Below, in pieces: positions 35,486-45,729 of a stretch of 64,000 nt of DNA. How positions within the stretch are numbered: position 1 is the stretch's first letter; the number at the start of each line of letters is the position of its first letter. A program made the translations under genes and the position numbers. The stretch spans positions 62,001 to 126,000 of the forward strand of contig DASYBM010000002.1 of NCBI GenBank assembly GCA_036500765.1, written 5' to 3'. The notes below the pieces were generated by a model, which did no database searches, was not told where the DNA came from, and worked only from the letters and a program-made list of their open reading frames with translations. The stretch comes from Candidatus Sulfotelmatobacter sp. Its GTDB lineage: Bacteria > Acidobacteriota > Terriglobia > Terriglobales > Acidobacteriaceae.

Positions 35486-38400
35486 GTCCTTCACGGATAT
35501 TCATTCTCCGGCCGGTTGCGACGACGCTGCTCATGCTGGGCGTGCTGCTGATCGGCTGGGTTGCGTTCCTTCAGTTGCCGGTGTCGGCTCTGCCCGAGGT
35601 CGACTATCCAACCATTCAGGTGGTCACGTTTTATCCGGGGGCCGATCCCGACGTGATGGCGTCGTCGGTGACGTCTCCGCTGGAGCGTCAGTTCGGCCAG
35701 GTGCCGGGGCTGAGCCAGATGACCTCGACCAGTTCGTTTGGCAGTTCGGTAATTACGCTGCAATTCGGCCTCGATCAGAACATCGACGTGGAAGAGCAGC
35801 AGGTGCAGGCCGCAATCAACTCCGGCTCGACGTATTTGCCGGCGGACCTGCCGAATCCTCCCATCTATAACAAGGTAAATCCTGCCGACGCGCCGATTCT
35901 GACGCTGGCGCTGACCTCGGATTCGCTGCCACTATCGAAAGTGGAAGATCTTGCGGACACGTCGCTGGCGCAAAAGATTTCGCAGTTGCCAGGCGTGGGA
36001 TTGGTTTCGATCAGTGGCGGGCAGAAACCGGCAGTGCGCATTCAGGCGAATCCGACGGCGTTGGCTTCTTATGGTTTGAGCCTGGAAGACCTGCGGGCGG
36101 CGCTGGCCCAGGCCAACGTGGATCAAGCCAAGGGCGTGATCGATGGAGCGCGGCAATCGTACACGATTGGGGCCAACGATCAGCTTTTCTCCAGCGGGCA
36201 GTACAAGCCCATTGTGATTGCGTATCACAACGGGGCGCCGGTGCGGGTGAGCGATGTCGCGAACGTGATTGACGGGACCGAGAACGTCCGCCTGGCGGCA
36301 TGGATGAATCTGATGCCGGCGGTCATTGTGAACATCCAGCGCCAGCCGGGCGCCAACATCATCAGCGTGGTGGACCGGATCAAGAAACTCCTGCCCCAGT
36401 TGCAGGCGTCGCTGCCGCTGGCGGTCAAAGTGGAGATTCTTACCGACCGGACGAGCACGATTCGGGCTTCCGTCAAAGATGTCGAATTTGAATTGATGCT
36501 GTCGATCGGCCTGGTGGTATTGGTGGTGTTCCTATTTCTGAGGAACCTGGCTGCGACATTGATTCCCAGCGTGGCCGTACCGCTATCGCTGATCGGCACG
36601 TTCGGCGTGATGTATTTGCTGGGCTACAGCCTGAACAATCTGACGCTGATGGCGCTGACGATCTCCACGGGTTTCGTGGTGGATGACGCCATTGTGATGA
36701 TCGAAAACATCGACCGCTATCTCGAAGCGGGAGACTCGCCGCTGGATGCGGCGTTGAAGGGCGCGGGGCAGATTGGCTTTACCATCGTTTCGCTGACGGT
36801 TTCGCTGATCGCGGTGCTGATTCCGCTGCTGTTCATGGGCGACATTGTGGGTCGGCTGTTCCGCGAGTTTGCGGTGACGCTGGCGGTGACGATTCTGGTT
36901 TCGGCGGGAGTTTCGCTGAGCCTGACGCCGATGATGTGCGCCAAGCTGCTGAAACATCGCAAGGAGGGCGAAAAGGGACGCTTCTACGAGGTTACCGAGG
37001 ATTACTACAACCGCATCATCGCGTTTTACGGGCGCACCGTGAAATTTGTGCTGAAACATCAGACGGCCACTCTGCTGGTTACGGTGGGGACTCTGGCACT
37101 GACGTTGTTCTTATATGTCATCGTTCCGAAGGGATTTTTTCCGGTACAGGACACGGGTGTAATTCTGGGAGTTTCGGAAGCTCCCGACTACATTTCGTTC
37201 GACGCCATGGCGCAACGCCAGCAGGAACTGGCCAAAGTGATTTTGCAGGACAAAGCGGTCGACAGCCTGTCGTCGTTCATTGGCGTGGATGGCACGAATA
37301 CCACGCCGAACGAGGGCCGTATCCAGATCAATCTGAAACCGCGGGACGAGCGCGCGGACGACGCCTCGGCGATCATTCGTAGACTGCAACCGCAACTGGA
37401 GAAGGTGGACGGCATCACTCTCTACATGCAACCGGTGCAGGATCTCACGGTGGAAGACCGCGTAAGCCGGACCCAATTTCAATATTCGATTGAAGATGCC
37501 GACGCGCAGGAACTGGCGCAGTGGACGCCGAAGCTGGTGGCCAAACTGCAAACCTTGCCGGCTTTGCGCGATGTGGCGACGGACCAGCTCAACAATGGGC
37601 TCAAGACGAACGTCACGATCGACCGGGACACGGCATCGCGGCTGGGAATTTTCCCGCAAGCCATCGACAACACTTTGTATGACGCCTTCGGGCAGCGGCA
37701 AGTCTCGACCATGTTCACGCAGTTGAATCAGTATCACGTGATCCTGGAAGTGCTGCCGAATTTCGCGCAGAGTCCGGATAATTTGAAGGACATTTATATC
37801 CGGCCGAGCACGGTCACCGCCAACACGGGCGCGCCGAGCGCCAACGGCGCGAGCGTGGCCACCAGCGGCGCTCCGGTGCCGATCTCGACCTTTACCCACA
37901 TGCAGCGGACCAGCGCCTCGCTGGCCAACAACCACCAGGGGCAGTTTCCGGTGGTGACGCTGTCGTTCAACCTGGCGCCGGGGGCCTCACTGGGCGATGC
38001 CACCAAGCAGATTCAGCAGGCGGAGAAAGACATTCAGTTGCCGCCAAGTATTCACGCCGCCTTTCAGGGGACGGCGGCGGCATTTCAAAACTCGCTGGCG
38101 TCGGAACCCTATCTGATTCTGGCCGCGGTCATCACGGTTTACATTGTGCTCGGCGTTTTGTATGAGAGCTACATTCACCCGATCACGATTCTTTCGACGT
38201 TGCCATCGGCGGGCGTGGGCGCGATTCTGGCGCTGATGATTACCGGAAACGATTTAACCGTGGTGGCGCTGATTGGCATTATTCTGCTGATCGGAATCGT
38301 GAAGAAGAACGCCATCATGATGATCGACTTCGCGCTGGAGGCGGAACGGGTCGAGCATAAGGCGCCAGAGGAAGCGATTTTTCAGGCTTGCCTGTTGCGC

Positions 38401-38649
38401 TTCCGTCCGATCATGATGACGACCATGGCGGCGCTGCTGGGCGGCTTGCCGCTGGCGTTGGGCTCGGGGACGGGCGCAGAACTGCGACGGCCGCTGGGCA
38501 TAACCATTGTCGGCGGACTGCTGCTCAGTCAATTGCTTACGCTGTATACGACGCCGGTGGTTTATCTGTGGTTTGACCGGGTCGCGCAGAGACTGTCGCG
38601 GTACAGAATCGGAAACCCGATTCCCCAGGAGCCTATGTCGGCAGACTAG
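35482..38649 (+). CDS. mdtB: RND multidrug exporter inner-membrane pump, MdtB-like
   Basis: 1055 residues, twelve transmembrane segments and two large periplasmic loops. '[28 protein letters not shown]' and '[37 protein letters not shown]' are the HAE1/MdtB start. Proton-relay residues occur in '[21 protein letters not shown]' (two adjacent Asp) and '[19 protein letters not shown]' (Lys). '[27 protein letters not shown]' closes it. It exports amphiphilic substrates with the adaptor and a second pump. Start is ATG at 35482 inside the adaptor stop. Confidence 0.95.
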   Translation: MSPSRIFILRPVATTLLMLGVLLIGWVAFLQLPVSALPEVDYPTIQVVTFYPGADPDVMASSVTSPLERQFGQVPGLSQMTSTSSFGSSVITLQFGLDQNIDVEEQQVQAAINSGSTYLPADLPNPPIYNKVNPADAPILTLALTSDSLPLSKVEDLADTSLAQKISQLPGVGLVSISGGQKPAVRIQANPTALASYGLSLEDLRAALAQANVDQAKGVIDGARQSYTIGANDQLFSSGQYKPIVIAYHNGAPVRVSDVANVIDGTENVRLAAWMNLMPAVIVNIQRQPGANIISVVDRIKKLLPQLQASLPLAVKVEILTDRTSTIRASVKDVEFELMLSIGLVVLVVFLFLRNLAATLIPSVAVPLSLIGTFGVMYLLGYSLNNLTLMALTISTGFVVDDAIVMIENIDRYLEAGDSPLDAALKGAGQIGFTIVSLTVSLIAVLIPLLFMGDIVGRLFREFAVTLAVTILVSAGVSLSLTPMMCAKLLKHRKEGEKGRFYEVTEDYYNRIIAFYGRTVKFVLKHQTATLLVTVGTLALTLFLYVIVPKGFFPVQDTGVILGVSEAPDYISFDAMAQRQQELAKVILQDKAVDSLSSFIGVDGTNTTPNEGRIQINLKPRDERADDASAIIRRLQPQLEKVDGITLYMQPVQDLTVEDRVSRTQFQYSIEDADAQELAQWTPKLVAKLQTLPALRDVATDQLNNGLKTNVTIDRDTASRLGIFPQAIDNTLYDAFGQRQVSTMFTQLNQYHVILEVLPNFAQSPDNLKDIYIRPSTVTANTGAPSANGASVATSGAPVPISTFTHMQRTSASLANNHQGQFPVVTLSFNLAPGASLGDATKQIQQAEKDIQLPPSIHAAFQGTAAAFQNSLASEPYLILAAVITVYIVLGVLYESYIHPITILSTLPSAGVGAILALMITGNDLTVVALIGIILLIGIVKKNAIMMIDFALEAERVEHKAPEEAIFQACLLRFRPIMMTTMAALLGGLPLALGSGTGAELRRPLGITIVGGLLLSQLLTLYTTPVVYLWFDRVAQRLSRYRIGNPIPQEPMSAD

Positions 38650-38674
38650 AGCGAACCCTTTGGAGGCAAGACAA

Positions 38675-38739
38675 GCAGGTTTCTCGACTTCGCAAAATGG
38701 CGCGACAAACGCGCCCTGTTGCTACGCTCGAAATGACAA
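38675..38739. repeat. GGTTTCTCGACTTCG...GCTACGCTCGAAATGACA element, copy F
   Basis: Lies between the two pump genes. It is diverged from copies B-E (CGAAATGACA for CAGGATGACA) but keeps the order TCGACTTCG, palindromic centre (GGCGCGACAAACGCGCC), GCTACGCTCG. Confidence 0.55.
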
Positions 38740-38780
38740 GTGTGGGGGAGCAGACCTTCCCCGGATGTGCTGAGAAGAAA

Positions 38781-41700
38781 ATGAGTATTTCGGCTCCCTT
38801 CATTCGGCGCCCGATTGGCACGTCGCTGCTGGCGGCGGCGCTGTTGCTGTCGGGAATTCTCGCCTTCAATTTTCTTCCGGTGGCTTCCCTGCCGAAAATG
38901 GACTTCCCGGTGATCAGTGTGGGAGCGTCGCTGCCGGGTGCGGACCCGCAGACGATGGCGTCGGCCGTCGCCACGCCGTTGGAACGCCAGTTCGGCCGGA
39001 TTGCGGCGGTGAATCAGATGACTTCCTCGAGCCAACTGGGAAGCACCGGAATCGCGATGCAATTCGATCTGAACCGGAACATCGACGCTGCGGCTCGCGA
39101 CGTACAGGCGTCCATCAATGCGGCGCGCAGCCAGCTTCCATCGAACCTGCCGAGCAATCCGACTTACCGCAAAGTAAATCCGGCGGACTCGCCCATTCTT
39201 CTGCTGGCTTTGACTTCGGACACGCAGACGGTGCCGCAAATGTACGACGCCGCCGACTCGATCCTGTCACAAAAGCTGGCGCAGGTGAACGGAGTGGGGC
39301 AAGTTTTTGTGTGGGGAGCGTCGCAGCCGGCGGTGCGCGCAGAGGTCAATCCAACCCTTCTCAACAAGCTTGGGGTTGGGCTCGACACGGTTCGAAACGC
39401 TCTCAATGCCGCGAACGCCAACGCTCCCAAGGGCCAGGTTTCCAACGGCACGACGTCTTCCTCCTTCACCGATACGGACCAACTGTTCACCGCGGACCAG
39501 TACCGCCCGCTGATCATGTCTTACAACAATGGAGCGCCGGTGCGACTCGGGGATGTGGCGCAGGTTGAGGACTCGGTGGCGGACGTGCGAAACCTTGCCT
39601 TGATCAACGGCAAACCGGGCATCATCATACCTGTGTTCCGGCAGCCAGGCGCCAACATCATCGACACGGTGGACCGGGTGCGGGCATTGATGCCCTATCT
39701 GCAATCCTCGATCTCGCCGGCACTCAAACTTTCGATTGCGAGCGACCGAACGATCACGGTGCGAGCCTCGGTAAAGGAAATCGAGCGGACCCTGCTGATT
39801 TCGATACTGCTCGTGATTTTGGTCGTATTCGTGTTTCTGCGTACGATACGCTCGACGATCATTCCAAGCATCTCCGTGCCGCTTTCGCTGGTGGGCACCT
39901 TCGGCGGGATGTATCTGCTGGGCTACAGCCTGGATAATCTGTCGCTGATGGCGCTGGCGATTTCGACCGGATTCGTGGTGGATGACGCGATCGTGGTGCT
40001 GGAGAACATCACACGTTACATCGAGCGCGGCATGGACGTTGTGCAAGCAACGTTCAAAGGGGCGGCGGAGATCGGATTCACGGTGGTCTCGATGAGCACG
40101 TCGCTGGTGGCCGTGTTCATTCCGCTGCTGATGATGGGCGGAATTGTAGGACGGCTGTTCCGCGAGTTCGCGGTGACGCTAAGCATGGCCATTGGAGTTT
40201 CGCTGGTGGTTTCGCTAACCACCACGCCGACTATGTGTGCGAAGTTCCTGCGGCCATCGAAGTCGGAAAAACACAACGTCTTTTACCGCGCCGGCGAGTG
40301 GTTTTTCGACGGGCTTCTGCGAGTCTATTCCCATGCCCTGAGGTGGGTGCTGGCGCACCAGCCGCTAACCGGGGTGGTAACGGTCGGAGTAGCCGTGCTG
40401 AGCATTTACCTTTACACCAAGGTGCCCACAGGATTCTTTCCGCAGCAGGACACCGGCCGCATTCAGGGCACGCTGATCGGAGCGCAGGACATTTCGTTCC
40501 AGTCCATGAGCGACAAGGTCAAGCGCTACTCCGGCATTGTGCTGAAAGATCCCGCAGTCGACACGATGGCTGGTTTTACGGGTGGGGGGTCCGCTCTGAA
40601 CCAGGGCCGGTTTTTCATATCGCTGAAACCGCTGGAGCAGCGCGGCCCATGCCATAAGCAACATTTCTGGGAAGCCTGCCACTACGTGACTGCCGACGAT
40701 GTAATCAATCGCCTGCGCGGTAAACTGGCGGTGGTGCCGGGGGCAACACTAATCTTGCAGTCGCAACAGGAGCTCAGCATTGGCGGACGTTGGGGTAACG
40801 CACAGTATCAATACACTCTACAGAGTGCGAACCTCGACGACCTGAACAACTGGGCGCCGCGCTTGCTGCTGAAACTCAAGACCCTGCCGGAACTGCGCGA
40901 CCAGAATTCAGACCAGCAGGATAAAGGATTGCAGGCTAAGCTGGTGATTGACCGCGACACCGCCAGCCGGCTGGGCATCAACGCTGCAACTCTGGACAAT
41001 GCGCTCTACGATGCATTCGGACAACGGCAGGTTTCGACCATGTACCGGCCGCTGAATCAGTATCACGTTGTCATGGAGGTTGCACCGCAATTCCAGCAGA
41101 CTCCCGAGGCGCTGCAGAATATCTATTTGCGGTCGACGGCTGGGACGCCGGTTCCGCTGGCGGCGTTTACACATTACGAGCCGTCGAATACGCCCCTGGC
41201 GGTGAATCATCAGGGTCAGCTGCCTTCAGTTACCATCTCGTTCAATCTGGCGCCGGGGATTTCTCTCGGGCAAGCGACGGATGCCATTGAGCAAGCGGAA
41301 CGCACGATCGGCTTTCCGCCGAGCATCCAAGCTAGTTTTCAAGGAACGGCGGCGGCATTCCAGGATTCGCGCTCCAATATGCTGATCCTGATCCTCACCG
41401 CACTGGGCGCCGTCTACATTGTGCTGGGCATGCTTTACGAGAGCTATATTCATCCCATTACGATCCTGTCGACGATACCGTCTGCGGGCGTAGGTGCGCT
41501 GCTGGCGCTGCTCTTGACGCATAACGAGCTCAACGTGATTGGCATGATCGGCATCATCCTGCTGATTGGGCTGGTGAAGAAGAACGCCATCATGATGATC
41601 GATGTAGCGCTCGATGTGGAGCGCTCGCAGGGAAAAAAACCAGTGGAGGCGATTTATGACGCCTGCATTTTGCGTTTCCGACCGATCATGATGACGACGA

Positions 41701-41942
41701 TGGCAGCGCTGCTGGGCGGGCTGCCGCTGGCTCTGGGCACTGGCACCGGCTCGGAACTGCATCGCCCTTTGGGAATCACGATTGTCGGGGGATTGGCGGT
41801 GAGTCAACTGTTGACGTTGTTCACCACGCCGGTGGTTTATGTGTATCTGGACCGGCTCAGATTGGCCTTGCGGGGGGGCAAGGAGAACTTGAGGCCGGAA
41901 GCGTCGACGCATGGCGATGTGCATCCCAGTCCGGCGGTTTGA
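38781..41942 (+). CDS. mdtC: RND multidrug exporter inner-membrane pump, MdtC-like
   Basis: 1053 residues from ATG at 38781, giving 'MSISAPFIRRPIGTSLLAAAL'; the longer opening at 38697 reads through the repeat. Proton-relay residues are in '[21 protein letters not shown]' and '[15 protein letters not shown]'. Compared with its partner it carries extra residues in the second periplasmic loop, 'RGPCHKQHFWEACHYVT' (about residue 620), with two Cys and three His. MdtB and MdtC form a mixed trimer in E. coli, and adjacency suggests the same here. An outer-membrane channel must be supplied from elsewhere. Confidence 0.95.
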   Translation: MSISAPFIRRPIGTSLLAAALLLSGILAFNFLPVASLPKMDFPVISVGASLPGADPQTMASAVATPLERQFGRIAAVNQMTSSSQLGSTGIAMQFDLNRNIDAAARDVQASINAARSQLPSNLPSNPTYRKVNPADSPILLLALTSDTQTVPQMYDAADSILSQKLAQVNGVGQVFVWGASQPAVRAEVNPTLLNKLGVGLDTVRNALNAANANAPKGQVSNGTTSSSFTDTDQLFTADQYRPLIMSYNNGAPVRLGDVAQVEDSVADVRNLALINGKPGIIIPVFRQPGANIIDTVDRVRALMPYLQSSISPALKLSIASDRTITVRASVKEIERTLLISILLVILVVFVFLRTIRSTIIPSISVPLSLVGTFGGMYLLGYSLDNLSLMALAISTGFVVDDAIVVLENITRYIERGMDVVQATFKGAAEIGFTVVSMSTSLVAVFIPLLMMGGIVGRLFREFAVTLSMAIGVSLVVSLTTTPTMCAKFLRPSKSEKHNVFYRAGEWFFDGLLRVYSHALRWVLAHQPLTGVVTVGVAVLSIYLYTKVPTGFFPQQDTGRIQGTLIGAQDISFQSMSDKVKRYSGIVLKDPAVDTMAGFTGGGSALNQGRFFISLKPLEQRGPCHKQHFWEACHYVTADDVINRLRGKLAVVPGATLILQSQQELSIGGRWGNAQYQYTLQSANLDDLNNWAPRLLLKLKTLPELRDQNSDQQDKGLQAKLVIDRDTASRLGINAATLDNALYDAFGQRQVSTMYRPLNQYHVVMEVAPQFQQTPEALQNIYLRSTAGTPVPLAAFTHYEPSNTPLAVNHQGQLPSVTISFNLAPGISLGQATDAIEQAERTIGFPPSIQASFQGTAAAFQDSRSNMLILILTALGAVYIVLGMLYESYIHPITILSTIPSAGVGALLALLLTHNELNVIGMIGIILLIGLVKKNAIMMIDVALDVERSQGKKPVEAIYDACILRFRPIMMTTMAALLGGLPLALGTGTGSELHRPLGITIVGGLAVSQLLTLFTTPVVYVYLDRLRLALRGGKENLRPEASTHGDVHPSPAV

Positions 41943-41952
41943 GAGGTGTAGC

Positions 41953-42054
41953 AGCGGACCCATTCGTCCGCTCGGCGCAGTTGCGGATGGCCCCGGACGA
42001 ATGCGTCCGGGGCTACGCGTTCGTCCGGGGCTACGGATGCGTCCGGGGCTATGC
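41953..42054. repeat. GGACGAATGCGTCC palindromes and 18-base tandem repeats
   Basis: AGCGGAC/GTCCGCT (41953-41972) and CCCCGGACG-AATG-CGTCCGGGG (41991-42012) are perfect stems. From 42001, three exact-length 18-base units repeat the word CGTCCGGGGCTAYG (42001-42018, 42019-42036, 42037-42054). Confidence 0.8.
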
Positions 42055-42185
42055 GTTTAAGCTTCTTCACCCGAAGGAGCAAGTCGATTACACTTGCAGG
42101 TTTGTGCAACCTGTATGCGGAAATCATGCATCCCAGCAGCAAAAGAACGCATGCCTGCTGCGCTGGAGACGGCTTGTCCCGTATG

Positions 42186-42224
42186 ATAGGTGTTCAACAT
42201 AGGTGTTCGACATAGATGTTCACA
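42186..42224 (+). repeat. Three tandem 13-base units ATAGGTGTTCRAC
   Basis: ATAGGTGTTCAAC, ATAGGTGTTCGAC, ATAGATGTTCACA in direct tandem, about 100 bases upstream of the propeller lipoprotein start. Possibly a protein-binding array or replication slippage; no other use visible. The rest of 41943-42325 has no gene. Confidence 0.75.
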
Positions 42225-42325
42225 CTCGAGTCAACCTGGTTGAGACTATTGCACCGTCCCGGTGAATGACGGGAGCCGGCGATTTCCCAATTTTCGTTTC
42301 GACAAATTTTCCTCAGGAGTCACGG

Positions 42326-43396
42326 ATGCTAAAGAAAGCGGCGGCTGTGCTTGCGATTTGCGCAAGCATGGCCACATGGGTAGGATGTGCTTCGACCAGC
42401 AGTCATTACCTGTATGCTTCTTCCCCCACGGCGAATCAGATTTTCGCTTATCGTGAGGATCCGAATGCGGGTGTGCTCACACAGTTAGCGGGAAGTCCCA
42501 TAAGCGCGGGGCAGTCCGTGTCAGCGCTCGCGATGCATCCCTCGGGAAAATTCCTGTATGCCGTGAATTCAGGCGAGGACGATGTGTCGGTGTACGCAAT
42601 TTCAGCCAGCGGCGCTTTGACGGAAGCGGCGGGACGCACGCCGGTAGGCACGGCTCCGACGCTGCTGGCCCTGGACGGCGCGAACGGGTTTCTTTACGTA
42701 GGCAATTCCGGCTCCTTCAGCATTTCCGTTTTTTCCATCAATTCGAGCACAGGCCTTCTGACCGCCGTGGGCAATCCTTTTCCGATTGGCCTGGTTCCGA
42801 TTAACATGAAACTGTCGCCTTCGGGCGGAGTTCTCTATGTCGCGGGCGGTGGGAACCCGGGGATCATTGAAGCCTTCGGCCTGAGCCAAGGTGTGCCGTG
42901 CACGGTGGGATCAGCTTGTTACGTGCCGAATTCGCCGTTCTATACAGGAAATAGCCCCTACGGAATGGCGGTCTCGGCAAGCGGTGGGTTTCTCTACACT
43001 GCCAATAAGGTGGACGCTTCTATTTCGGAATTCGCAATCAACTCCGATGGATCGCTCACTGAAATTTCGGGTTCTCCGATCGGAGAGACTTACGGAGGTC
43101 CGATTTCACTTCTCATCGATAAGTCGGGAACGTATCTGTACGTAGCCAATCAGGGATCGACGAACCTTGGAGGCTATTCGATCGGCGCCGATGGCACCAT
43201 CACCCTGCTGACAACTTCGCCGTTTGGTACGGGGGCGAGTCCGAGTGTATTGGCCACCGACCCAGGCGGGAAATTCCTGTTTGTCGGTAGCGGCTCGTCA
43301 ATTCAATCGTTTAGTCTCGATACCAGCGACGGAGTGCTGACTTCGGTGGAAACCTATTCGGTGACGAGTCCGAATTCCATTGCGATTACGCCTTAG
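42326..43396 (+). CDS. Lipoprotein beta-propeller (lactonase/YVTN-like)
   Basis: 356 residues. ATG at 42326 has CAGGAG seven bases upstream. The signal peptide ends in 'TWVGCAS', a good lipobox. Seven blades with the recurring words 'HPSGKFLYAVN..DDVSVYAIS..GALTEA', 'LDGANGFLYVGN..ISVFSIN' and 'SASGGFLYTANKVDASISEFAINSDGSLTEI' show a lactonase-family propeller (PF10282-like). Such secreted propellers are numerous in acidobacteria; enzyme activity is not assured because no catalytic set can be pointed to. One extra Cys pair ('PCTVGSACYVP') sits in a blade loop. Confidence 0.85.
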   Translation: MLKKAAAVLAICASMATWVGCASTSSHYLYASSPTANQIFAYREDPNAGVLTQLAGSPISAGQSVSALAMHPSGKFLYAVNSGEDDVSVYAISASGALTEAAGRTPVGTAPTLLALDGANGFLYVGNSGSFSISVFSINSSTGLLTAVGNPFPIGLVPINMKLSPSGGVLYVAGGGNPGIIEAFGLSQGVPCTVGSACYVPNSPFYTGNSPYGMAVSASGGFLYTANKVDASISEFAINSDGSLTEISGSPIGETYGGPISLLIDKSGTYLYVANQGSTNLGGYSIGADGTITLLTTSPFGTGASPSVLATDPGGKFLFVGSGSSIQSFSLDTSDGVLTSVETYSVTSPNSIAITP

Positions 43397-43543
43397 TCAG
43401 GAGGCGGCATTCTTGGCTTCAGCTTTCGATTTAACATGCGGGTGACAATTTAAGGCACCGGCATTGGAACAATAGGCTCGACGGCGCACGATATGCGGAG
43501 CGCAACCAGTTGATCGGGTGCCGGGACCAGGAACTTCACATCG

Positions 43544-44593
43544 ATGAAAATTGCCAGCGCCGCGAGCGCCTTCCCTAAACATTATTTTTCCCAGAAATTC
43601 CTGCTGGAAAAGCTACAGGAGTACTGGGGCGAGCAACTGAAAAGTCCGCAACTGCTGGCGCGGTTGCATCGCAACGTCACGGTGGAAGGCCGCTATCTCG
43701 CGATGCTTCCCGAGAAATATTACGAGATCACCAATTGGGGACGGGCGAATGACATCTGGATCGAGGTGGCGCAGGAGTTGGGAGAGCAGGCGCTCTGCCG
43801 CGCTCTGCACCATGCGGGGCTGGATGCAAGCGCGCTGGGCGCGCTCTTTTTTACCTCCGTCACGGGAATCTCGAGCCCCTCGATTGACGCGTTGCTCATC
43901 AATCGCATGGGGCTGCCGGCAAATATCAAGCGGGTGCCGATTTTTGGATTGGGTTGCGTGGCCGGGGCGGCGGGAATTGCCCGCGCGGCGGATTATGTGC
44001 GCGCTTATCCCTCGCAGGCGGCGGCACTGGTTTCGGTCGAACTGTGCTCCCTCACCATTCAACGCGACGATCTCTCGGTGGCGAACCTGATTTCTTCGGG
44101 ACTGTTCGCCGACGGCTCGGCGGCGGTGATTGTTACGGGGGACGATCTGAAGGCGACCGGACCGGAGATTGTGGCGACGCGATCGGTTTTTTACCCCGGC
44201 ACCGAAGAAATGATGGGATGGAAAGTGACTGAGAAGGGATTTCGCATCACGCTCTCGCCGGAAGTGCCGACGCTGATTCGCGAACACCTCGGGCATGACA
44301 TGGACGCATTTCTTGCCGACCACGGCCACCAGCGCGCCGACATTGGAAGCTGGGTGCTGCACACGGGGGGGCCGAAGGTGCTGGAAGCGACAGCTGCAGC
44401 GCTCGATCTGCATGACGGGCAACTCGATGCTTCCTGGGATTGTCTGAAGAGAGTCGGGAACCTGTCGTCGGCGTCGGTGCTGGTGGTGCTGGAAGATGTG
44501 ATGAAGAACCGGCGTCCGGAACCGGGGACGCTGGGCGTGTTGGCGGCAATGGGTCCGGGATTCTGCTCGGAGCTGGTACTTTTGCGATGGTGA
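43544..44593 (+). CDS. Type III polyketide synthase (chalcone/stilbene synthase family)
   Basis: 349 residues. Catalytic triad Cys138 ('FGLGCVAGAAGIA'), His273 ('WVLHTGGPKVLEA') and Asn306 ('RVGNLSSASVL') is complete. 'FTSVTGISSPSIDALLINRMGL' and a 'GSAAVIVTG' loop are also characteristic. It is a homodimeric ketosynthase that extends an acyl-CoA or similar starter with malonyl-CoA. Bacterial relatives make alkylresorcinols, alkylpyrones or tetrahydroxynaphthalene. The starter is not predictable. ATG at 43544; an AGGAA precedes it. The FAD oxidoreductase gene starts nine bases after its stop. Confidence 0.93.
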   Translation: MKIASAASAFPKHYFSQKFLLEKLQEYWGEQLKSPQLLARLHRNVTVEGRYLAMLPEKYYEITNWGRANDIWIEVAQELGEQALCRALHHAGLDASALGALFFTSVTGISSPSIDALLINRMGLPANIKRVPIFGLGCVAGAAGIARAADYVRAYPSQAAALVSVELCSLTIQRDDLSVANLISSGLFADGSAAVIVTGDDLKATGPEIVATRSVFYPGTEEMMGWKVTEKGFRITLSPEVPTLIREHLGHDMDAFLADHGHQRADIGSWVLHTGGPKVLEATAAALDLHDGQLDASWDCLKRVGNLSSASVLVVLEDVMKNRRPEPGTLGVLAAMGPGFCSELVLLRW

Positions 44594-44602
44594 GGCAGGC
44601 TG

Positions 44603-45727
44603 GTGCTGGAATCGACTGAAGAAAATTCGACCGATGTATTCGTGATTGGCGGCGGACCGGCGGGACTGGCCGCGGCAATCGCGGCGCGACAGCAGGGATT
44701 TCGCGTGATGGTTGCCGATGGCGCGCAGCCGCCGATCGATAAGGCATGCGGCGAAGGCCTGATGCCGGACGGATTGGCGGCACTGGAGCGACTGGGGGTC
44801 CGGTTGCCGATGAGCGACGCCTTTCCATTTCGCGGCATTCGATTTCTAAATGCGAGACTGTCGGCGGATGCGGCCTTCCCTGCCGGTGAGCGCGGTCTGG
44901 CGGTGCGCCGCACTTCCCTGCATCGCGTGATGATCGAACGTGCGGAACAGATGGGCGCCGAGTTGCTGTGGCGAACGGCGGTGACTGGAATCCCGCCGCA
45001 TGGAGTTCAGCTCGGGAAGAGGATCGTGCGCGCGCGCTGGATCGTGGGAGCGGATGGGAGCAATTCGCGAGTGCGGCGCTGGGCGGGCCTTGACCGTTTT
45101 TCTGGGCCTCGACTTCGATATGCATTTCGACGGCATTATCGCGTGGCACCGTGGAGCGATCACATGGAGGTCTATTGGGGCGATCGCTGCCAGGGATACG
45201 CCACGGGTGTGGGCCCGGAGCAGGTCTGCGTGGCGCTGGCTTCGCACGATCCGAGTCTGCGCATGGAGGAGGGTCTGCGGGGGCTGCCGGAACTCGGTGC
45301 GCGGTTGCGCGGAGCTGAGACCGTTTCTGCCGAGCAAGGCGCCATCACGGGAAACCGCCGGCTGAAGCGCATCTGGAGAGGCAACGTCGCGCTGATTGGA
45401 GATGCGTCGGGGACGGTGGATGCGATTGCCGGCGAGGGGCTCGGATTGGCGTTCACTCAGGCCGTTGTGCTGACGGAATCTTTACGGAGTGGAAATTTGG
45501 CGAGCTACGAGAGTGCGCATCGCCGGCTGGCATTGCGGCCGCGAATCATGGCGCGACTGATGCTTACGCTGGATGGGCGTCCGTGGCTCCAGCAGCGCAC
45601 GCTGCGGGTATTCCAGAAGCATCCGGAGACCTTTCAGCGGTTGGTGGCGATGCATGTGGGGGCCTTGCCACCCCGGCAACTGGTCTGGGACGGGCTGACA
45701 CTGGGGTGGGGGCTATTGTCGGCATAG
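44603..45727 (+). CDS. FAD-dependent oxidoreductase, geranylgeranyl-reductase-like
   Basis: 374 residues. GTG at 44603 is preceded by AGGCAGG. The dinucleotide-binding 'VFVIGGGPAGLAAAIAARQQG' (13-33) opens it; 'PIDKACGEGLMPDGLAALERLGV' is the phytoene/geranylgeranyl reductase type mark, and 'GADGSNSRVRRW' and 'LIGDASGTVDAIAGEGLGLAFTQA' bind FAD. It could hydroxylate or reduce an aromatic or isoprenoid product of the adjacent type III synthase; related genes in other bacteria tailor alkylresorcinol-type products. That role is inferred from position. Three bases separate it from the YceI gene. Confidence 0.9.
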   Translation: MLESTEENSTDVFVIGGGPAGLAAAIAARQQGFRVMVADGAQPPIDKACGEGLMPDGLAALERLGVRLPMSDAFPFRGIRFLNARLSADAAFPAGERGLAVRRTSLHRVMIERAEQMGAELLWRTAVTGIPPHGVQLGKRIVRARWIVGADGSNSRVRRWAGLDRFSGPRLRYAFRRHYRVAPWSDHMEVYWGDRCQGYATGVGPEQVCVALASHDPSLRMEEGLRGLPELGARLRGAETVSAEQGAITGNRRLKRIWRGNVALIGDASGTVDAIAGEGLGLAFTQAVVLTESLRSGNLASYESAHRRLALRPRIMARLMLTLDGRPWLQQRTLRVFQKHPETFQRLVAMHVGALPPRQLVWDGLTLGWGLLSA

Positions 45728-45729
45728 CC

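Noticed and set aside
35482..41942. Long minus-strand open frames (e.g. 37111-37935 and 39267-40046) opposite the pump genes
   Set aside because: They are shadows of the highly supported RND pump genes in a GC-rich genome.
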